A DNA stretch of 64,000 bases from assembly GCA_002118135.1 (NCBI GenBank), contig BDIU01000058.1, positions 221,835 through 285,834 of the forward strand, in the 5' to 3' direction. This DNA is from Trebouxia sp. TZW2008 (Eukaryota; Chlorophyta; Trebouxiophyceae; Trebouxiales; Trebouxiaceae). Below, piece after piece: positions 1-10,955 of the stretch (position 1 is the first letter of the stretch; the number at the start of each line of letters is the position of its first letter). A program made the translations under genes and the position numbers. Under the pieces are notes generated by a model. It was not told the DNA's origin and did not search any database. It worked only from the letters and a program-made list of their open reading frames with translations.

Positions 1-126
1 ATTTATGTGTTGCTGCAGTATGGCATCACATGTGGATAGAAGGCCTAGTACATGCACAAAGAAGTGTGCGATGCTGTCCTGACTTTGTTGCAACAAGCTG
101 AGGCAGCCAAGGATGACAATGCTCAC

Positions 127-401
127 CATTTCACACCTGTGTTGTTGGGATCCCCGCCTGAAATGCCATCTATCACAAACTGCAGATCTTTGTCAATTGT
201 GGAGGAAAACTTGGCAAAGAACGCTCGGATATCCTCCTTGCCAGTGAAGGGATCAGCATATATCATGTCATGGTACTTGCAATTGTCAGCAAACAATTCC
301 ATGATGCCGTCTACGTCGCCTTTGTTGTATCTGGTGTAGAAGTCCAACACAACATCCTTTGCAGCCGGTTTTGGAGCAACGGCTGTTGCTGAGACTTGCT
401 T
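127..401 (-). CDS. NTF2/SnoaL-like protein, plastid type (one exon; gene cut by window edge)
   Basis: This exon encodes about 91 residues with the pattern of plant plastid NTF2-family (SnoaL-like) proteins: DFYTRYNKGDVDGIMELFAD, then YHDMIYADPFTGKEDI, then a DLQFVIDGIS strand. It opens after a TGCAG acceptor (minus strand, AG at 403-402) and closes at an AAATG|GTGAGC donor (127/126), so the frame must continue to the left, where family members carry the W-containing last strands. Members form cone-shaped alpha+beta barrels; most plastid ones have no proven enzymatic activity, so no reaction is claimed. The upstream (5') exon with the start codon and expected transit peptide was not identified with confidence; a minus-strand open stretch at 781-963 is one candidate. 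Confident for the fold, weak for gene boundaries. Confidence 0.7.
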
Positions 402-1380
402 CTGCAGTAGGAATTTGACTGAGTTTTCGGAGGAATCTCTGAGCCATTAGCAGCTGATGCTGCAGCTTACATCTGGTTTTGATGCTGCCATCACACGTCT
501 TGAGTGATGAGGTGCAAGCTTGTTTCGCCAGAATGGGGATGCTGCCAAGCTTCTGATTGGTGCCGGTTGTGAATGGAGGCCGCCTGCACCGGATACGTCA
601 TGTGCTTCACCCAAAGTGACAGCATGTATACTTTAGAATTGCATGCCAACCTTGCAGATTTAGCTTTGATACACTTCTGGGCGCAAGTAGCCTCAAAGCT
701 GGTGATGCGCACAATTTGCAAGATGTCAACATTCGTATTTCCACTGGTGGTCAAGCTGCTGCGGTGCAATATACAGCAGATTAAAGCTGCCACTTCAGGT
801 GATCAAGGTCAGACTTGTTTGCACGCGCTTTCAGGTTACGATAAGCCAGCGTTTCAAATGTCGCTTCGGATCTGCTGACTGGCGCAACAATGGCGCTGGT
901 GATGCCAGTCAAACGTCGCGACAGCTTGGGCCACAAGCTTTTAGTGAGCGTTAAACCTGGCACATACGCTGTGAATCCAGCTTTCTGGCTAGCTTTGTAG
1001 GCTAGGTAGGAAGGAGAACTCTATTACTCCTTGTGCGTACACACACTATTTATCCCTTAATGATGTAGTGTGGGCAATGGCTCCCAGTGTATTGTCTCCA
1101 AATTTTACCAGACTATGACCGAAGTAGTATAACAGGGCTGGCAAGCTAATGTTGTTGACCAGGGGCAATTTTGACCAACTCCAGCTTTTACAGGGAGACA
1201 CTACAAAAGATGACAGTAAGTTCAGGTGCACATGAAGCACCTAACTGTACGTTATGAGTTGGGCTATGGCATGCCCAGCAAAACCATGTCCATAGCCTTT
1301 GCAAAACGCCAGATCTTGTGTCTCGACTCAAATGGATGAAACTAGGTTGGCCTACAAGGCAACCCAGGCTGCAGTTGTAC
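402..1380 (-). other. Probable intron/5' part of the NTF2-like gene or intergenic; no firm exon
   Basis: Open minus-strand stretches occur at 491-793 and 781-963, but neither has a recognisable domain nor a clearly matching pair of splice sites. The sequence is rich in TGCA/CTGCAG words like the introns elsewhere in the window. I see no RNA gene or simple repeat here. Confidence 0.3.
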
Positions 1381-2186
1381 CTTTCTCATCAAAGTCGCTC
1401 CAGATGTCAAAGTCATCCTTTGTAAAACACAAAGACGAACGCAGCTTGTGTCGCTGCATTGCTGCAGAGTGTGCTGCATGCGCTGCAAGAGTTTGCCGAA
1501 AAGGATGACAACCAGATGGCATAAGCAAGTCAGTGTCATCATATTCACCAAAGGTATGTTGCTGGAGGTGCATGTTGTGCCTGCAAAGCCGAAAAATGTC
1601 AGTGGGCTAGAACATGATGCAAACTTATTTGCACACATGCATGATTGAATGCTTACTTTGCAGTATCGCTCCTGCCATACTCAGCCAACTGCTTCACCAT
1701 GAGACTGTCGACCAAAACCCTGAACCTGAAGGTCCCCGAGCTTGGCAAATACATCACAGCTATCTCATGAGCATGGTACGCCTGCATTCCAGCATGGCCT
1801 GTGAGGACAAGCTGTTGAGGTTCTCGCAAGCAGCTTTGCAGAATGTCTCAAGATAAACCTTCTCAAAAGGCTCTGCCCAAAGCAAACCATTGCGCTCATC
1901 CCAGACATCAGTGATACCCAAAACACAATTCCCCCACTGTAGACAGGGCCAGAACCGAGTTGGTGAGTTGAGTACGGAAGTGAACCGAGCCTCTTGAGCC
2001 TCCTGCGAAATCAACCACGCCTTGCAGCTTACTTTTTCTGGACGAGGCCTTGGGCAAGATATGCGTTGCTTCAACAATGCTGCTGTCTGACAAGAGCTTG
2101 GACACCATACACTGCATTGCAAATGGTGGCAAACGGCGAGTGTGTAGGGGGACAGGCAGGCCCGGCGGCGGTCCAAAAAGTCTCAA
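1381..2186 (-). CDS. Unrecognised multi-exon gene (internal exons)
   Basis: Two segments look coding on the minus strand. The first, 1381-1561, lies between a CTCCAG acceptor and a GAAAG|GTACAA donor and encodes about 60 residues, including FGEYDDTDLLMPSG and FTKDDFDIWSDFDEK. The second, roughly 1860-2150, contains EATHILPKASSRKSKLQGV and SVHFRTQLTNSVLALS, followed in another frame by GITDVWDERNGLLWAEPFEK. The frame change near 1940 sits beside a CTACAG, so it may be a short intron rather than a frameshift. I do not recognise the family. The gene is probably transcribed leftward from the CpG-rich region near 3100, but joining exons is uncertain. Confidence 0.4.
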
Positions 2187-2688
2187 ATTGAAGTAGTATT
2201 AGAGCAATCTGGACTTGAAATCATGTGCTTTCAGCTTGGCCTCATGATTGCTAAGACTAGGAGCTGACTGAAAGGGTTGGAAGCCAATGCTATAGCAGGA
2301 AAGATGGCCATCATTTGTTCAGTATTAGCCAAAACCCTGCTCAGCCTATCATCTTCATCAACTGCATGTATGAACACAAGACGATGTCACACAGGTGCAG
2401 TGTAAATCTCAATGCTGAGACATTAGAAGGCAGTCATGACCAGCAGCGTTCTTATGTGATAAAAAATTTGGTATGCTGCCAAATCCAATCTGTTGCATCA
2501 GGGAGACTTGCTGTCACTCCCATGTTGTGGGTTGAGCCATTCTGGCAAGATTTGTTTGCAATGTGCGTTGTAGGCAAAAAGCAACATACACTCTGCCAGA
2601 GTTTGCATATGTAACACCCTGCTGCCTCACCAGTTGAACAGCACATGGCAACGAGATGCCCTGACAGGAGTGAGCGCTGGCCTAGCAA

Positions 2689-2979
2689 TTATGCTTGAGC
2701 ACGCTTGAAGCTGCAAGCGTATTGAGCGGACGGACCTGCACAGTCAGCTGAGGTGTAGTAATATATCCCAGCAGGCAGGTCCTGCTCATCCTCAGCGACG
2801 TCCAAGCCGCCAGGTCTGCCATGCTCATCAGCGTGTTGCAAACTGCCAGCCTTGCATTTAGCCTTGAGGCTGCATGCCTTCAGTATGGCGAGTGCAGACC
2901 GGCAAGCGGGCCAAGCACCCAGCTGATCTGACCCCGAGCTTACAAAGACGACAGTGTGCTTGCAAGGGTCGCCAGCCAT
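2689..2979 (-). CDS. Candidate first exon or small ORF, unknown
   Basis: An ATG-initiated minus-strand ORF (start context CGTATGGCTGGC) encodes up to 96 residues beginning MAGDPCKHTVVFVSSGSDQL and ending in a region with LPAGIYYYTSADCAG. A possible donor, TGCAG|GTCCGT, lies near its end, so it may be the first exon of the 1381-2186 gene. It lies just left of the divergent promoter region shared with the PLP enzyme. No domain is recognised; the call rests on length, start context and position. Confidence 0.25.
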   Translation of the reverse strand: MAGDPCKHTVVFVSSGSDQLGAWPACRSALAILKACSLKAKCKAGSLQHADEHGRPGGLDVAEDEQDLPAGIYYYTSADCAGPSAQYACSFKRAQA

Positions 2980-3070
2980 ACGTGCTCAGCCTGCACCTAT
3001 GGAAGATAAGTGTGTCGTGGGCGGGTTTTCCACGGCGCACGGCTGCCAACAGAGGACACCAGGCCCGTAT

Positions 3071-3545
3071 GTAACAGACTCAGTCTGTTACCTACGCTTT
3101 GTGGTGCGCATATACGCATCTACGGATACGTGATATCACCTGTAGAAGGCTAATTTCCTCTGTATCTACGCCCAAAACGCTGGTATACGGAATCCGTAGA
3201 CGCTCAGGGCCGTGCGCGCTTCAAAATCAATTGCAGCCTTGTTATGGCCGATTAGCGAGCGCAGCGAGTTGAACGAAACGCCAGCACCAGCACGTCTCGC
3301 ACGTGCTGAACCTCTGCAGGAAACTGCCATAATCTTTCTCGGTAGCGCAAGTGCACAGCTTGCTCACGTCGACACAGTTCCTGGCAACAGCTGCGATCTG
3401 CAATCGAACTCTGCCGCACCCAGAGCAACCGACTGAGCGTGAGTATCTTCTCGCAGCGAGTTCAGTCTGAGGTGGAGTTTGAATCCGCACGAGCCTTGTT
3501 CGAGCAGAGTAAACGCCTGAAGCTTGTCTGCTGCACGTCGCTTGC
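3071..3545. promoter_or_regulatory. CpG-rich divergent promoter region with inverted repeats
   Basis: This gap separates leftward transcription (below 3050) from the PLP enzyme start at 3546 and is visibly richer in CG dinucleotides than the introns. It holds a perfect 10-bp inverted repeat with a 1-base spacer (3071-3091, arm GTAACAGACT), a palindrome GTGATATCAC (3130-3139), and separated inverted arms CTACGGAT (3119-3126) and ATCCGTAG (3192-3199). GCGCGCTTCAAAAT occurs at 3214-3227; the same 14-mer occurs at 13344-13357. Promoter function is inferred from position and composition. Confidence 0.45.
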
Positions 3546-6500
3546 ATGGACTCAAGCCTGATCACCCGCCAACAAAGCGCAGCTGGCAGTGTTCGATCCG
3601 GCTCCCTTGGCTTGAAGTCCACTCCCCGAGGCAGTAGGTCCGTGCACACCCGCGCCACTAGGAAGCCTTCGCGGGTTCAAACCCAGATCGTCAGTGCATC
3701 GAAGTCTGAGAGATGGCACATCGAGACTGAAGCCGTGCATGTCGGCGATCACGAGCACATCGCAGGAGCAGCAATCACACCTATCTTCCAATCTGCTACA
3801 TACCTCTTCGATGGTGACACAGCAAAGGGCAAGGCAGAAGTGAAGTACGCAAGATGCAACAACACACCAAATCACCACGTGAGCTCTCTCTGCAGCATCA
3901 GTTGCTGCCGTCTTCCTTCCCTTCTGTAGCATCCTGCAGGCTATCAATGTAGATTTAAAGCTGCTGCATACACCCTTTCATCATCTTTTGAATGCTTGCC
4001 AATAAAACTTTACGACACTGGCTGGCTAAAGCAGGTAAAATCTCTCTCTCTCTCGTAGCTGCGTATGTCTTGTTTTGGAACATAGGCTTTGGCAGCAAAA
4101 GTTGCTGCTTTGGAGAACATCAAAGATGCCATGGTGACCTCAAGTGGCATGACAGCAATCAGCACCACCATCCTGACACTCCTGAGAGCAGGAGACCACA
4201 TGCTGGTCCAAACATCACTGTGGGGTATCTAGAAGTGTCAGGCAATGTCCAATTTAACTAGTGACAGCGATGAATTGCAGGCCCTGGCAGCAAAAGTGGC
4301 TGCATTGGAGAACACCGAAGATGCCATGGTGACCTCAAGCGGCATGACAGCAATCAGCACCACCATCCTGACACTCCTGAGAGCAGGAGACCACATGCTG
4401 GTCCAAACATCACTGTGGGGTATCTAGAAGTGTCAGGCAATGTCCAAGTTAACTAGTGACAGCGATGAATTGCAGGCCCTGGCAGCAAAAGTGGCTGCAT
4501 TGGAGAACACCGAAGATGCCATGGTGACCTCAAGCGGCATGACAGCAATCAGCACCACCATCCTGACGCTGCTGAGAGCAGGAGACCACATGTTGGTCCA
4601 AACGTCACTGTATGGCGCAACAGAAGTGCTGTTCACTGATGACTTCCCAGAATGGGGAATCACATGCACCAGGGTTGACGCAGACAAGCCTGAGACTTGG
4701 GCTGCAGCAATGAAGCCGAATACAAAGGTGCACAGCGCAAAGTGTTGCTTTCTCGTGCTGCTCGTCATGACTGTTCTTGTTGCATCTGTTGCATGTGAAT
4801 GTGCAACTTTGCATGCAATGCATGTTGTGCATGATTTGTTACATGTCTTTCTGCACTTTCTATGATATTTCGTTTGGGTTTTGCCAAAGCTATACATGCA
4901 TCTGGCAACATATTTGCTGCAGACAGCAGCTCACATGCGCAAATATTCCCAATGCTGTCACGATCAAGCTGTCTAAACAGCCCCGGTGACTTTAGTCAGC
5001 AAAGCAGTCTACAGCGTACTGCACTAGTTTGAGCTGTTCTCAGACTCTTTACTGAGCGCAGGTGTTCTTTGTTGAGAGCATCAGCAACCCATTGCTGGAG
5101 ATGCCTGACTTCAATGCTGTTGTGGACTTTTGCAAGGAGCGTGGCCTCACCAGCGTCATTGACAATACCTTTGCTAGCCCAGCCATTTTCAGGTGGGCAC
5201 ATGCACATAGGCATGGTACTTCAAGTCAAGGGCATGTGTCCAACTGTCAGAAATGCAAAATTAGCGCCACAAATTAACTAGCTGAGCCATCTTCAGGTGG
5301 GCACTGACAACAATTGACAAAATCGAAAGTTGTGCTATGAGCAAAGCATAGACAGCATGAGTTTTGCAGTTGCCAACACCTTTGCAAGCCTAGCTGTCTT
5401 CATGTGAGCTCGTATAAACAGTTCCGATAGCTACTCATATAGATGTGTGGAGCATCGACCACTGAGATTGACCAATCCTTGGCAAGCCCAGTGCGCTCAA
5501 GATGTGCAGTTGTAAACGATGGCCAAACCTGGAAGGCATGCTTGCATTCATGTCTGATTGCAACCTTGAACCAGGCAAATTTTTCACTCATGTTTGATTG
5601 CATACTTACGCTGCAGGCCAGCAGACCTGGGCTTTGATGTCGTGTGTGAAAGGGCTACAACATTCTGAAAGGCAATATGTCACTTGCCAGCATTCAAGAC
5701 CAGGTTTTCGAGTTTAGGGAATCATTGAACCCATAAGTGTGCTGCAGGCCAGCAGACCTGGGCTTTGACGTGGTGTGTGAGAGCGCCACCAAGTACCTCA
5801 ATGGACACTCAGACGTCATTGCTGGGAGTGTTGCTGGCAAGCGCGACTTCATGAAAAAGGTGTGTACCCCAACAGCATTATCTCATGCTTTGCTAGATGC
5901 TGTTGAGCTTGCTTTCATTGCAATGAATGGGACCAGCAAAGAAAGCAGCACATCAACACAGCGTCCAAAGGAAGCTGCTTCACTGGCAAACGCCGTGGCA
6001 AATGCTGTCACTTGCTTCTATGCTTTGCAAGTCAGATGTCAAAGCAAGGTAGGCTTCATGAGCCAGGTATGCCATCAGTATGAGCTTGATTTCCCTATTT
6101 GTTTTGCCAGCACATATCTACTAAATTAAGCAGCTCAGCAAAAAGCTCAAACTACCATTCACTCAGCACTTTCTCAATGTGCTGGCTGCAGAGATATATG
6201 CTGCACAGCTGCACATCTAGCTTTGAACGCCCATCACCATCATACAGCCTAGCTGAAGAGCAATTTACAAACCTGGAAACAGGCTGTACAAGCTATTGTA
6301 GGCCATATGTATGAGCCATATAAAATGCATCATACTGAGATTACTGTTGCTTGTCCCCTGCTGCCTACAGAGGAACACTGAAGTCAGGTCATACGACAGC
6401 ACTTGATGCTTGCATGATGTTTGCCTCACTTGGGAATCGAACTTTCACACAGTGCCTGCTGCACAAATGTGCTCTGCAAGAACTGGAGCTAGTACTTGGC

Positions 6501-9500
6501 TGTAGTCATGCAGTCCAACACTAAGCTAGCCCACTTGCGGGGACACCCTAGACCCCTGTGCCTGCTTCCTGCTGCACCTTGACAGGCATCACACTTCACA
6601 TTGTGCCCGTTGCAAAAGACAAAAACAGGAAGCTGGAGCTTGTCTTTGGGTCTGATGCTGCAGTTCAACCACTAGCTGGCCCCCTTGGGGGGTACCCTAG
6701 ACCCTCATGCCTGCTGTAACTTGGGGGCATGCAGGATCACAAAGCGCCTACTGCAAAAGCATGAGAACAAAAAGCTGGAACTAGAACTCGGATCTGATGC
6801 TGCAGTTCAACACCAAGCTAGCCCACTTGGGGGGTACCCTGGACCCCCATGCCTGCTTCCTGCTGCAAAGGGGACTGAAGACTTTGCCCCTGAGAGTGCG
6901 CCAGCAGTGTGCAAACGCCCTTGCCATTGCAGAGTTCCTACAAAATCAGCCCCAGGTATGCAGATTCTTGTGAGCCGGTGGTAATTGCTTTGCATGTGCT
7001 AAATTGTTTGACCTGCCTGGCCGGAGCATGCATACTTCCTGCAAGATCGTCTGCTGTCCTTGGAGACTTTGCTGTCACAAGGGCAAGGTGGAACTTTGTG
7101 CCACTTTCAAAAATTGGCCATGGTGTTCCAAGTGGTGCGCCCAGCTCGGCCAGACCGTGTTTACTTCCCCAAAGTCCTCCTTCTGGCCCTCTTGCCATCC
7201 AGGCTTGCTGTGATACATCTGAAAACCCAGTGCAATACAGGATAGGCTGCTTTGCAGAAACTTTGTGCAATGCAATGTATACATCAGCCTGTTTTTCATT
7301 TGAGTTTGCTGTGACAGGCGTCCGAAGTGGTGTACCCTGCTCTGCCAGACCATGCCTACTTCCCCAACAGTGCAGCAGCTGTTTGTTGACGTGAGCAACG
7401 ATCATGTCATGCACTGATCTGTCTCTAGCTTCACTCAGCACTGTACTGTGACAGGTGTCTAACGTGGTGTACCCTGCCCTGCCAGACCATGCCTACTTCC
7501 CCAGAGTGCAGGAACTCTTTGGCGGCTATGGTGGTGGCGTTGTCAGTTTTGAATTGACTGGAGGTGCTGCAGCTGCTGACCTCATGTGCCAGGTATGCAA
7601 TATTTGAATTGTCCAAAATCAAAGTTACAAAATGTTCCTGTCGTGCCCAATCTTGACTTCTGCAACTCAAAGACAGAAACAGGAAACAGAAGAGTCTGCA
7701 AAGTTTGGCAGATATGAAGGGTGCGCTGTCATTTTCGAGCTGACTGGAGGTGCTGCAGCTGCTGACCTCATGTGCCAGGTATGCAGCACGATGGTCTCAG
7801 CACAAGAAGATGCTGTGTTCTGATGTCGTTTTGCATGGATGCGTCTGATGAAGCGTGAATTTTCAAGCATGACAGTCTGACAACTCTGTGAAGTGCTGTC
7901 AGCGTTGGCTGCCACAACAACAGTTTGTCTGTTGTAATAGACAAAAGGATTGCCTCATCAATTTGCTCATGAAGCTCAATCTGTAGGCCTGACAGCAGCT
8001 CCCAGAGCTTTGTCATTGAAACTTATTTCATTTGCACATGGGGTCATGACTGAATTGTGCCCATGTTTGCAGAGTCTGAAGATCCCCTTGGTGGCAGTGA
8101 GCTTGGGAGGTGTGGAGTCCCTCATCACCCGTCCAGCTGCCACGACACATGCCATGATGACTGAGGCAGAAAGAAAGGTACATACTCTAATATTCAGCCC
8201 ACTCATCTACCAGCCCCCGCTTCCCTGGCCCCCAGTCCCCCTCTGACAGCTACAGACTGAATGTCCTGTGCTTCAAACATTCTCTGGCATCTCAACCTTT
8301 GCTCGATGTCAATTAGCTGAGTGCCGCTGCTGTCCAGTGACTGCGCACTGAGAGCTTGTTTGCGCATGACATGTGCTGCATTCAAAGACCAGCATGGAGT
8401 CCCTCATCACTCGTCCAGCTGCCACTACACATGCCATGATGACTGAGGCAGAAAGAAAGGTAATCACTCATCAATGTCGTGGAACATCGCCAATTACCCA
8501 TAAGCAGCTTTGCAGATGTAAGAGTGTGGCAAATGATGGTGTTGTGCATCTGGCACTGCAGCTGTCAGTCAGCAGTCGCCCTAAGCCGTATGATGTCTAT
8601 GTACTCGATACCTCCACTGGAAAGAACTGTTTTGCTGCCTCTGACATGTTACAAACAAGGGTCGCGCCGCCTCTAGTACATTTGGGAATAATGCACATGT
8701 TGAAGACAAGTGTGAATCACATGTTGTTGCTGTTGCAGAGGCATGACGTTGGTGGTGTTTCTCAGGGATGAAACTCATTGTTCGACTTGCAGCAGGCTGA
8801 AGCCAAGACCTATGAGCTGCCTGTAGCATTTGCTTGGAGGCCTCAAGCACTTGATGACAATCTGACTCAGTTGTTGCTGCTGCAAAAGTGTGGCGTTGCT
8901 GATGACTTGTTGAAATTAGCCCGTGGCAACAGCTGATCTGATACAAAATTTGGAGAATGTGTTTTCATTGAACAAGAGCAGATGTCAAGGCATACCTGTA
9001 CACAAAGCAGATGCTGAATGGCAGTCTAATGCAAAGTGCTGCTGCTGCAGAGGTTTGGTATTGCTGATGGCTTGATTAGGCTAGCCTGTGGCATTGAGGC
9101 AACAGAGGCCATGACACTTTTCAACTGCTGAAGCATCTGCCACCCTGGGATCAACAGCTTGAGAAATGACAAACGTGCAATTGCTGCTGTTGCAGAGATG
9201 TGGAATTGCTAATGGCTTAATCAGGCTAGCCTGTGGCATTGAGGCATCAGAAGACCTCATCCAAGACCTTGAACAAGCATTGGCAACAATTGGTGGAAAG
9301 TCAAATGCAGCAGGCAGCAGCAATGGCACTAAGAAGGGAACACAGGCTGTGAAGAAGACTGGCCGTGCTAGAGCCACATCAAGTAATGCAACGTCAGCAA
9401 AGGGAGCATCAAGAAATGGTGCTTCAAGAAGTGCAGCTTCAGCAAATGGTGCATCAGCAAATGGAGTAGCAAACAATGTGGTGTCGGCAAACGGAATTGC

Positions 9501-9585
9501 AGCAAATGGGGCATCATCAAAAAACAGCTCAGATGTCAATGGTGCAGGCGTGCAACACAACCAAGAGATCTTGAGGGAAGTGTAA
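3546..9585 (+). CDS. PLP-dependent Cys/Met-metabolism enzyme (cystathionine gamma-lyase/-synthase or methionine gamma-lyase family), probably plastidial
   Basis: Eight exons give one uninterrupted 537-codon frame: 3546-3878, 4476-4727, 5062-5192, 5748-5859, 6806-6955, 7455-7592, 8073-8177, 9196-9585. Residues 1-50 are rich in S, R, T and lack acidic residues, like a transit peptide. The catalytic core follows family order: SSGM phosphate-binding loop (S130-M133), stacking Tyr Y157 in SLYGAT, DNTF with Asp D229 for the pyridine nitrogen, SATKYLNGH with the Schiff-base Lys K254, LGGTLDPHACFL, and the C-terminal block SLGGVESLITRPAATTHA. Members use PLP for elimination or replacement at the gamma carbon of sulfur amino acids. 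The SLGGVESL block is most like cystathionine gamma-lyase/synthase, but substrate cannot be decided. The last about 90 residues are a low-complexity N/G/A/S tail. Nearly every intron holds decayed copies of a flanking exon edge. Confidence 0.88.
4086..4614 (+). repeat. Three 195-bp tandem copies of exon 2 of the PLP enzyme
   Basis: Acceptor plus exon starts fall at 4086, 4281 and 4476, exactly 195 bp apart. Only the third copy (4476-4727) reads through to a good donor. Copies 1 and 2 change the conserved Tyr of SLYGAT to Trp and reach an in-frame TAG a few codons later. Copies 2 and 3 are nearly identical; copy 1 has more substitutions (for example ENIKD for ENTED), so the array grew in at least two steps. 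Confidence 0.92.
5164..5660 (+). repeat. Decayed downstream copies of exon 3 end and an upstream copy of exon 4 start
   Basis: After the working exon 3 (ends 5192, TTTTCAG|GTGGGC) three weakening copies of its last bases appear near 5279-5310, 5369-5405 and 5467-5510, each retaining parts of ACCTTTGCAAGCC...TTCA followed by GTG. At 5617 a TGCAG acceptor opens a copy of exon 4 (PADLGFDVVCE) that hits a stop after 17 codons; the working exon 4 starts 131 bp later at 5748. Confidence 0.8.
6514..6955 (+). repeat. Three tandem copies of exon 5 of the PLP enzyme
   Basis: Starts after GCAG fall at 6514, 6664 and 6806 (periods 150 and 142 bp). All begin (T/C)TCAAC-like and carry the HLGGTLDPHAC-coding stretch. 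Only the third stays open to the CCCAG|GTATGC donor at 6955. Confidence 0.88.
7105..7779 (+). repeat. Copies flanking exon 6 on both sides
   Basis: Two upstream copies (about 7109-7165 and 7314-7390) carry the VVYPALPDHAYFP-coding start of exon 6, the second after a TGACAG acceptor 141 bp before the working one (7455). A downstream copy (about 7698-7779) carries the exon end FELTGGAAAADLMCQ and its GTATGC donor. Confidence 0.85.
8393..8459 (+). repeat. Downstream copy of exon 7 end with donor
   Basis: This 67-bp block repeats the ESLITRPAATTHAMMTEAERK-coding end of exon 7 (8073-8177) almost exactly and is followed by GTAATC, a usable donor sequence. It lacks the exon start. Confidence 0.88.
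8739..9260 (+). repeat. Four copies of exon 8 start (three decayed, last used)
   Basis: TTGCAG-like acceptors followed by versions of RCGIANGLIRLACGIEA begin near 8739, 8886, 9051 and 9196. The 9051 copy is still open (RFGIADGLIRLACGIEATEA) but meets a TGA after 26 codons; it would give a shortened C terminus lacking the N/G/A/S tail. Confidence 0.82.
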
Positions 9586-9706
9586 GATCAACGTGGCTGT
9601 GTCACAATGTACAAAAGAGTGATGCCAAGTATGCACTACAGTGGATGTTCACACTAGGTACACAGTGTTCAAGAGACAGGTTTGCAAGCAGCAATATTGG
9701 GCTGCC

Positions 9707-9711
9707 TCTGT
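9707..9711 (+). terminator. Candidate TGTAA polyadenylation signal of the PLP enzyme
   Basis: TGTAA, the chlorophyte polyadenylation signal, lies about 120 bp after the stop at 9585. Another TGTAA overlaps the stop codon itself, and one more is at 9952-9956, 5 bp from a minus-strand copy (TTACA, 9943-9947) that could serve the convergent glycosyltransferase. Assignment is by motif and distance only. Confidence 0.4.
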
Positions 9712-10955
9712 AAACAGAGGCCTCCGTTATGACGCCAACTTCGTAGACTTTTTTTCTAGGTTTGGTCATACTGAAAAGCATTTGCTGCTGTTGCTAGATG
9801 TGCAGCATGAACAGAATACCTTGTTGTACGAGGATTGCAGTGCTACATGATACCGTCTGAAGTCCTGAGACAATTGTGTACAAAAGCAATGGTAGTGTGT
9901 GTTTCTGGTGAGTGCATGCGTTTCCAGGAGCAGCAAATTCTCTTACAGCCTTGTAACAGCAGGAACTGTTGCTCAGCACGAGCTGTCTGTCAAATCAAAG
10001 ATCATGGATCAAGGCCTGTAGAAAGACTGTGCGCCGGACTTTTTGCATGCAGGCGACATGTGTGAACAAATCAAGGCGCAAACAAGGTGAATGCTGGAGA
10101 CAAAGCGATGTAGCGTCAAGCACTTCAGCACATCAAAGCACAGGCAATCAAAATTGTGCCTCCAGATGTACATGTCGTTCGAGTAAAAGATCCTACTAGA
10201 ACTGCATGTCGGAAGAAAAGCATAGCCACCATGAACTGTTATTAGCTATGAGTTGCAGCAGTCAACTACTATTTGCTAGGTAATCAACAGAAAAGGCACT
10301 ATGTCACAATCACACGTCCAACCCTGACATGAAATCGATTTGTCCGTAACAAGACACTTGCCAACAAAACAAACATAATTCTTAACCCACCAAACTGTAC
10401 TAGACCATGCACGATACATGGGACCTGCGTACATTAGGTACATACTGAGTCTGATCTAACCACATGACTTGACAGTGTATGACCTGAAGGGAGCCATCAT
10501 GAGTGAAACACACTCAATCATAGATCTCCAGGTCTGCAATAAATCATTGAGCTGCGGACGCTTGCATGGGGTTTCTACAGCGAAGGCAACAGGCTTGAGT
10601 CGCAAAATCTATTTCTGCTGGTGACCTACAGCAGTGCAGCAGAACACAGAAAGCTGAGCATGATCTAATCCTGATCACATGGATGATCGAGGTGAGTGGG
10701 CGGGGATCACCCTGAGGGACCCTAAGGAGGCTATCCTGAACTGATGTAGACGGATCAAACGTGTTTTTGCTGCTGGCTGTAGATACAGAGTGGTGCCTGA
10801 TTGCAAATACCTTGGTTTGTTGTTGCCTCTAGGTACAGAATGGCGCTTGGTGCAGAGACGCTTTGTTTGTTTTGCTGACTGGTCAAATAGACGGCTATAT
10901 AAAGGACCTGGCACTAGGACCTTTTGTTTCTTCTGCCGAAAGGCCAGAAAGACGG
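9712..10955. other. Intergenic gap between convergent genes
   Basis: No supported exon. It should hold the 3' UTRs of the PLP enzyme (plus) and the first glycosyltransferase (minus). Short duplications occur near 10790-10990, where phrases like GTACAGAATGG and GACGGCTA(T/C)AT recur at about 60-bp spacing. Confidence 0.4.

Noticed and set aside
3668..3680. GGGTTCAAACCC resembling a tRNA T-loop
   Set aside because: It is inside the first coding exon of the PLP enzyme, and no tRNA can be folded around it.
6425..6445. T-arm-like GTTCGATTCCC on the minus strand (possible tRNA)
   Set aside because: No matching acceptor stem, D-arm or anticodon arm can be folded upstream; it lies in an intron of the PLP enzyme.
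6909..7441. Overlapping plus and minus ORFs of 161 and 167 codons
   Set aside because: Both arise in the intron region holding two ghost copies of PLP-enzyme exon 6; they run through ghost and intron sequence without conserved content.
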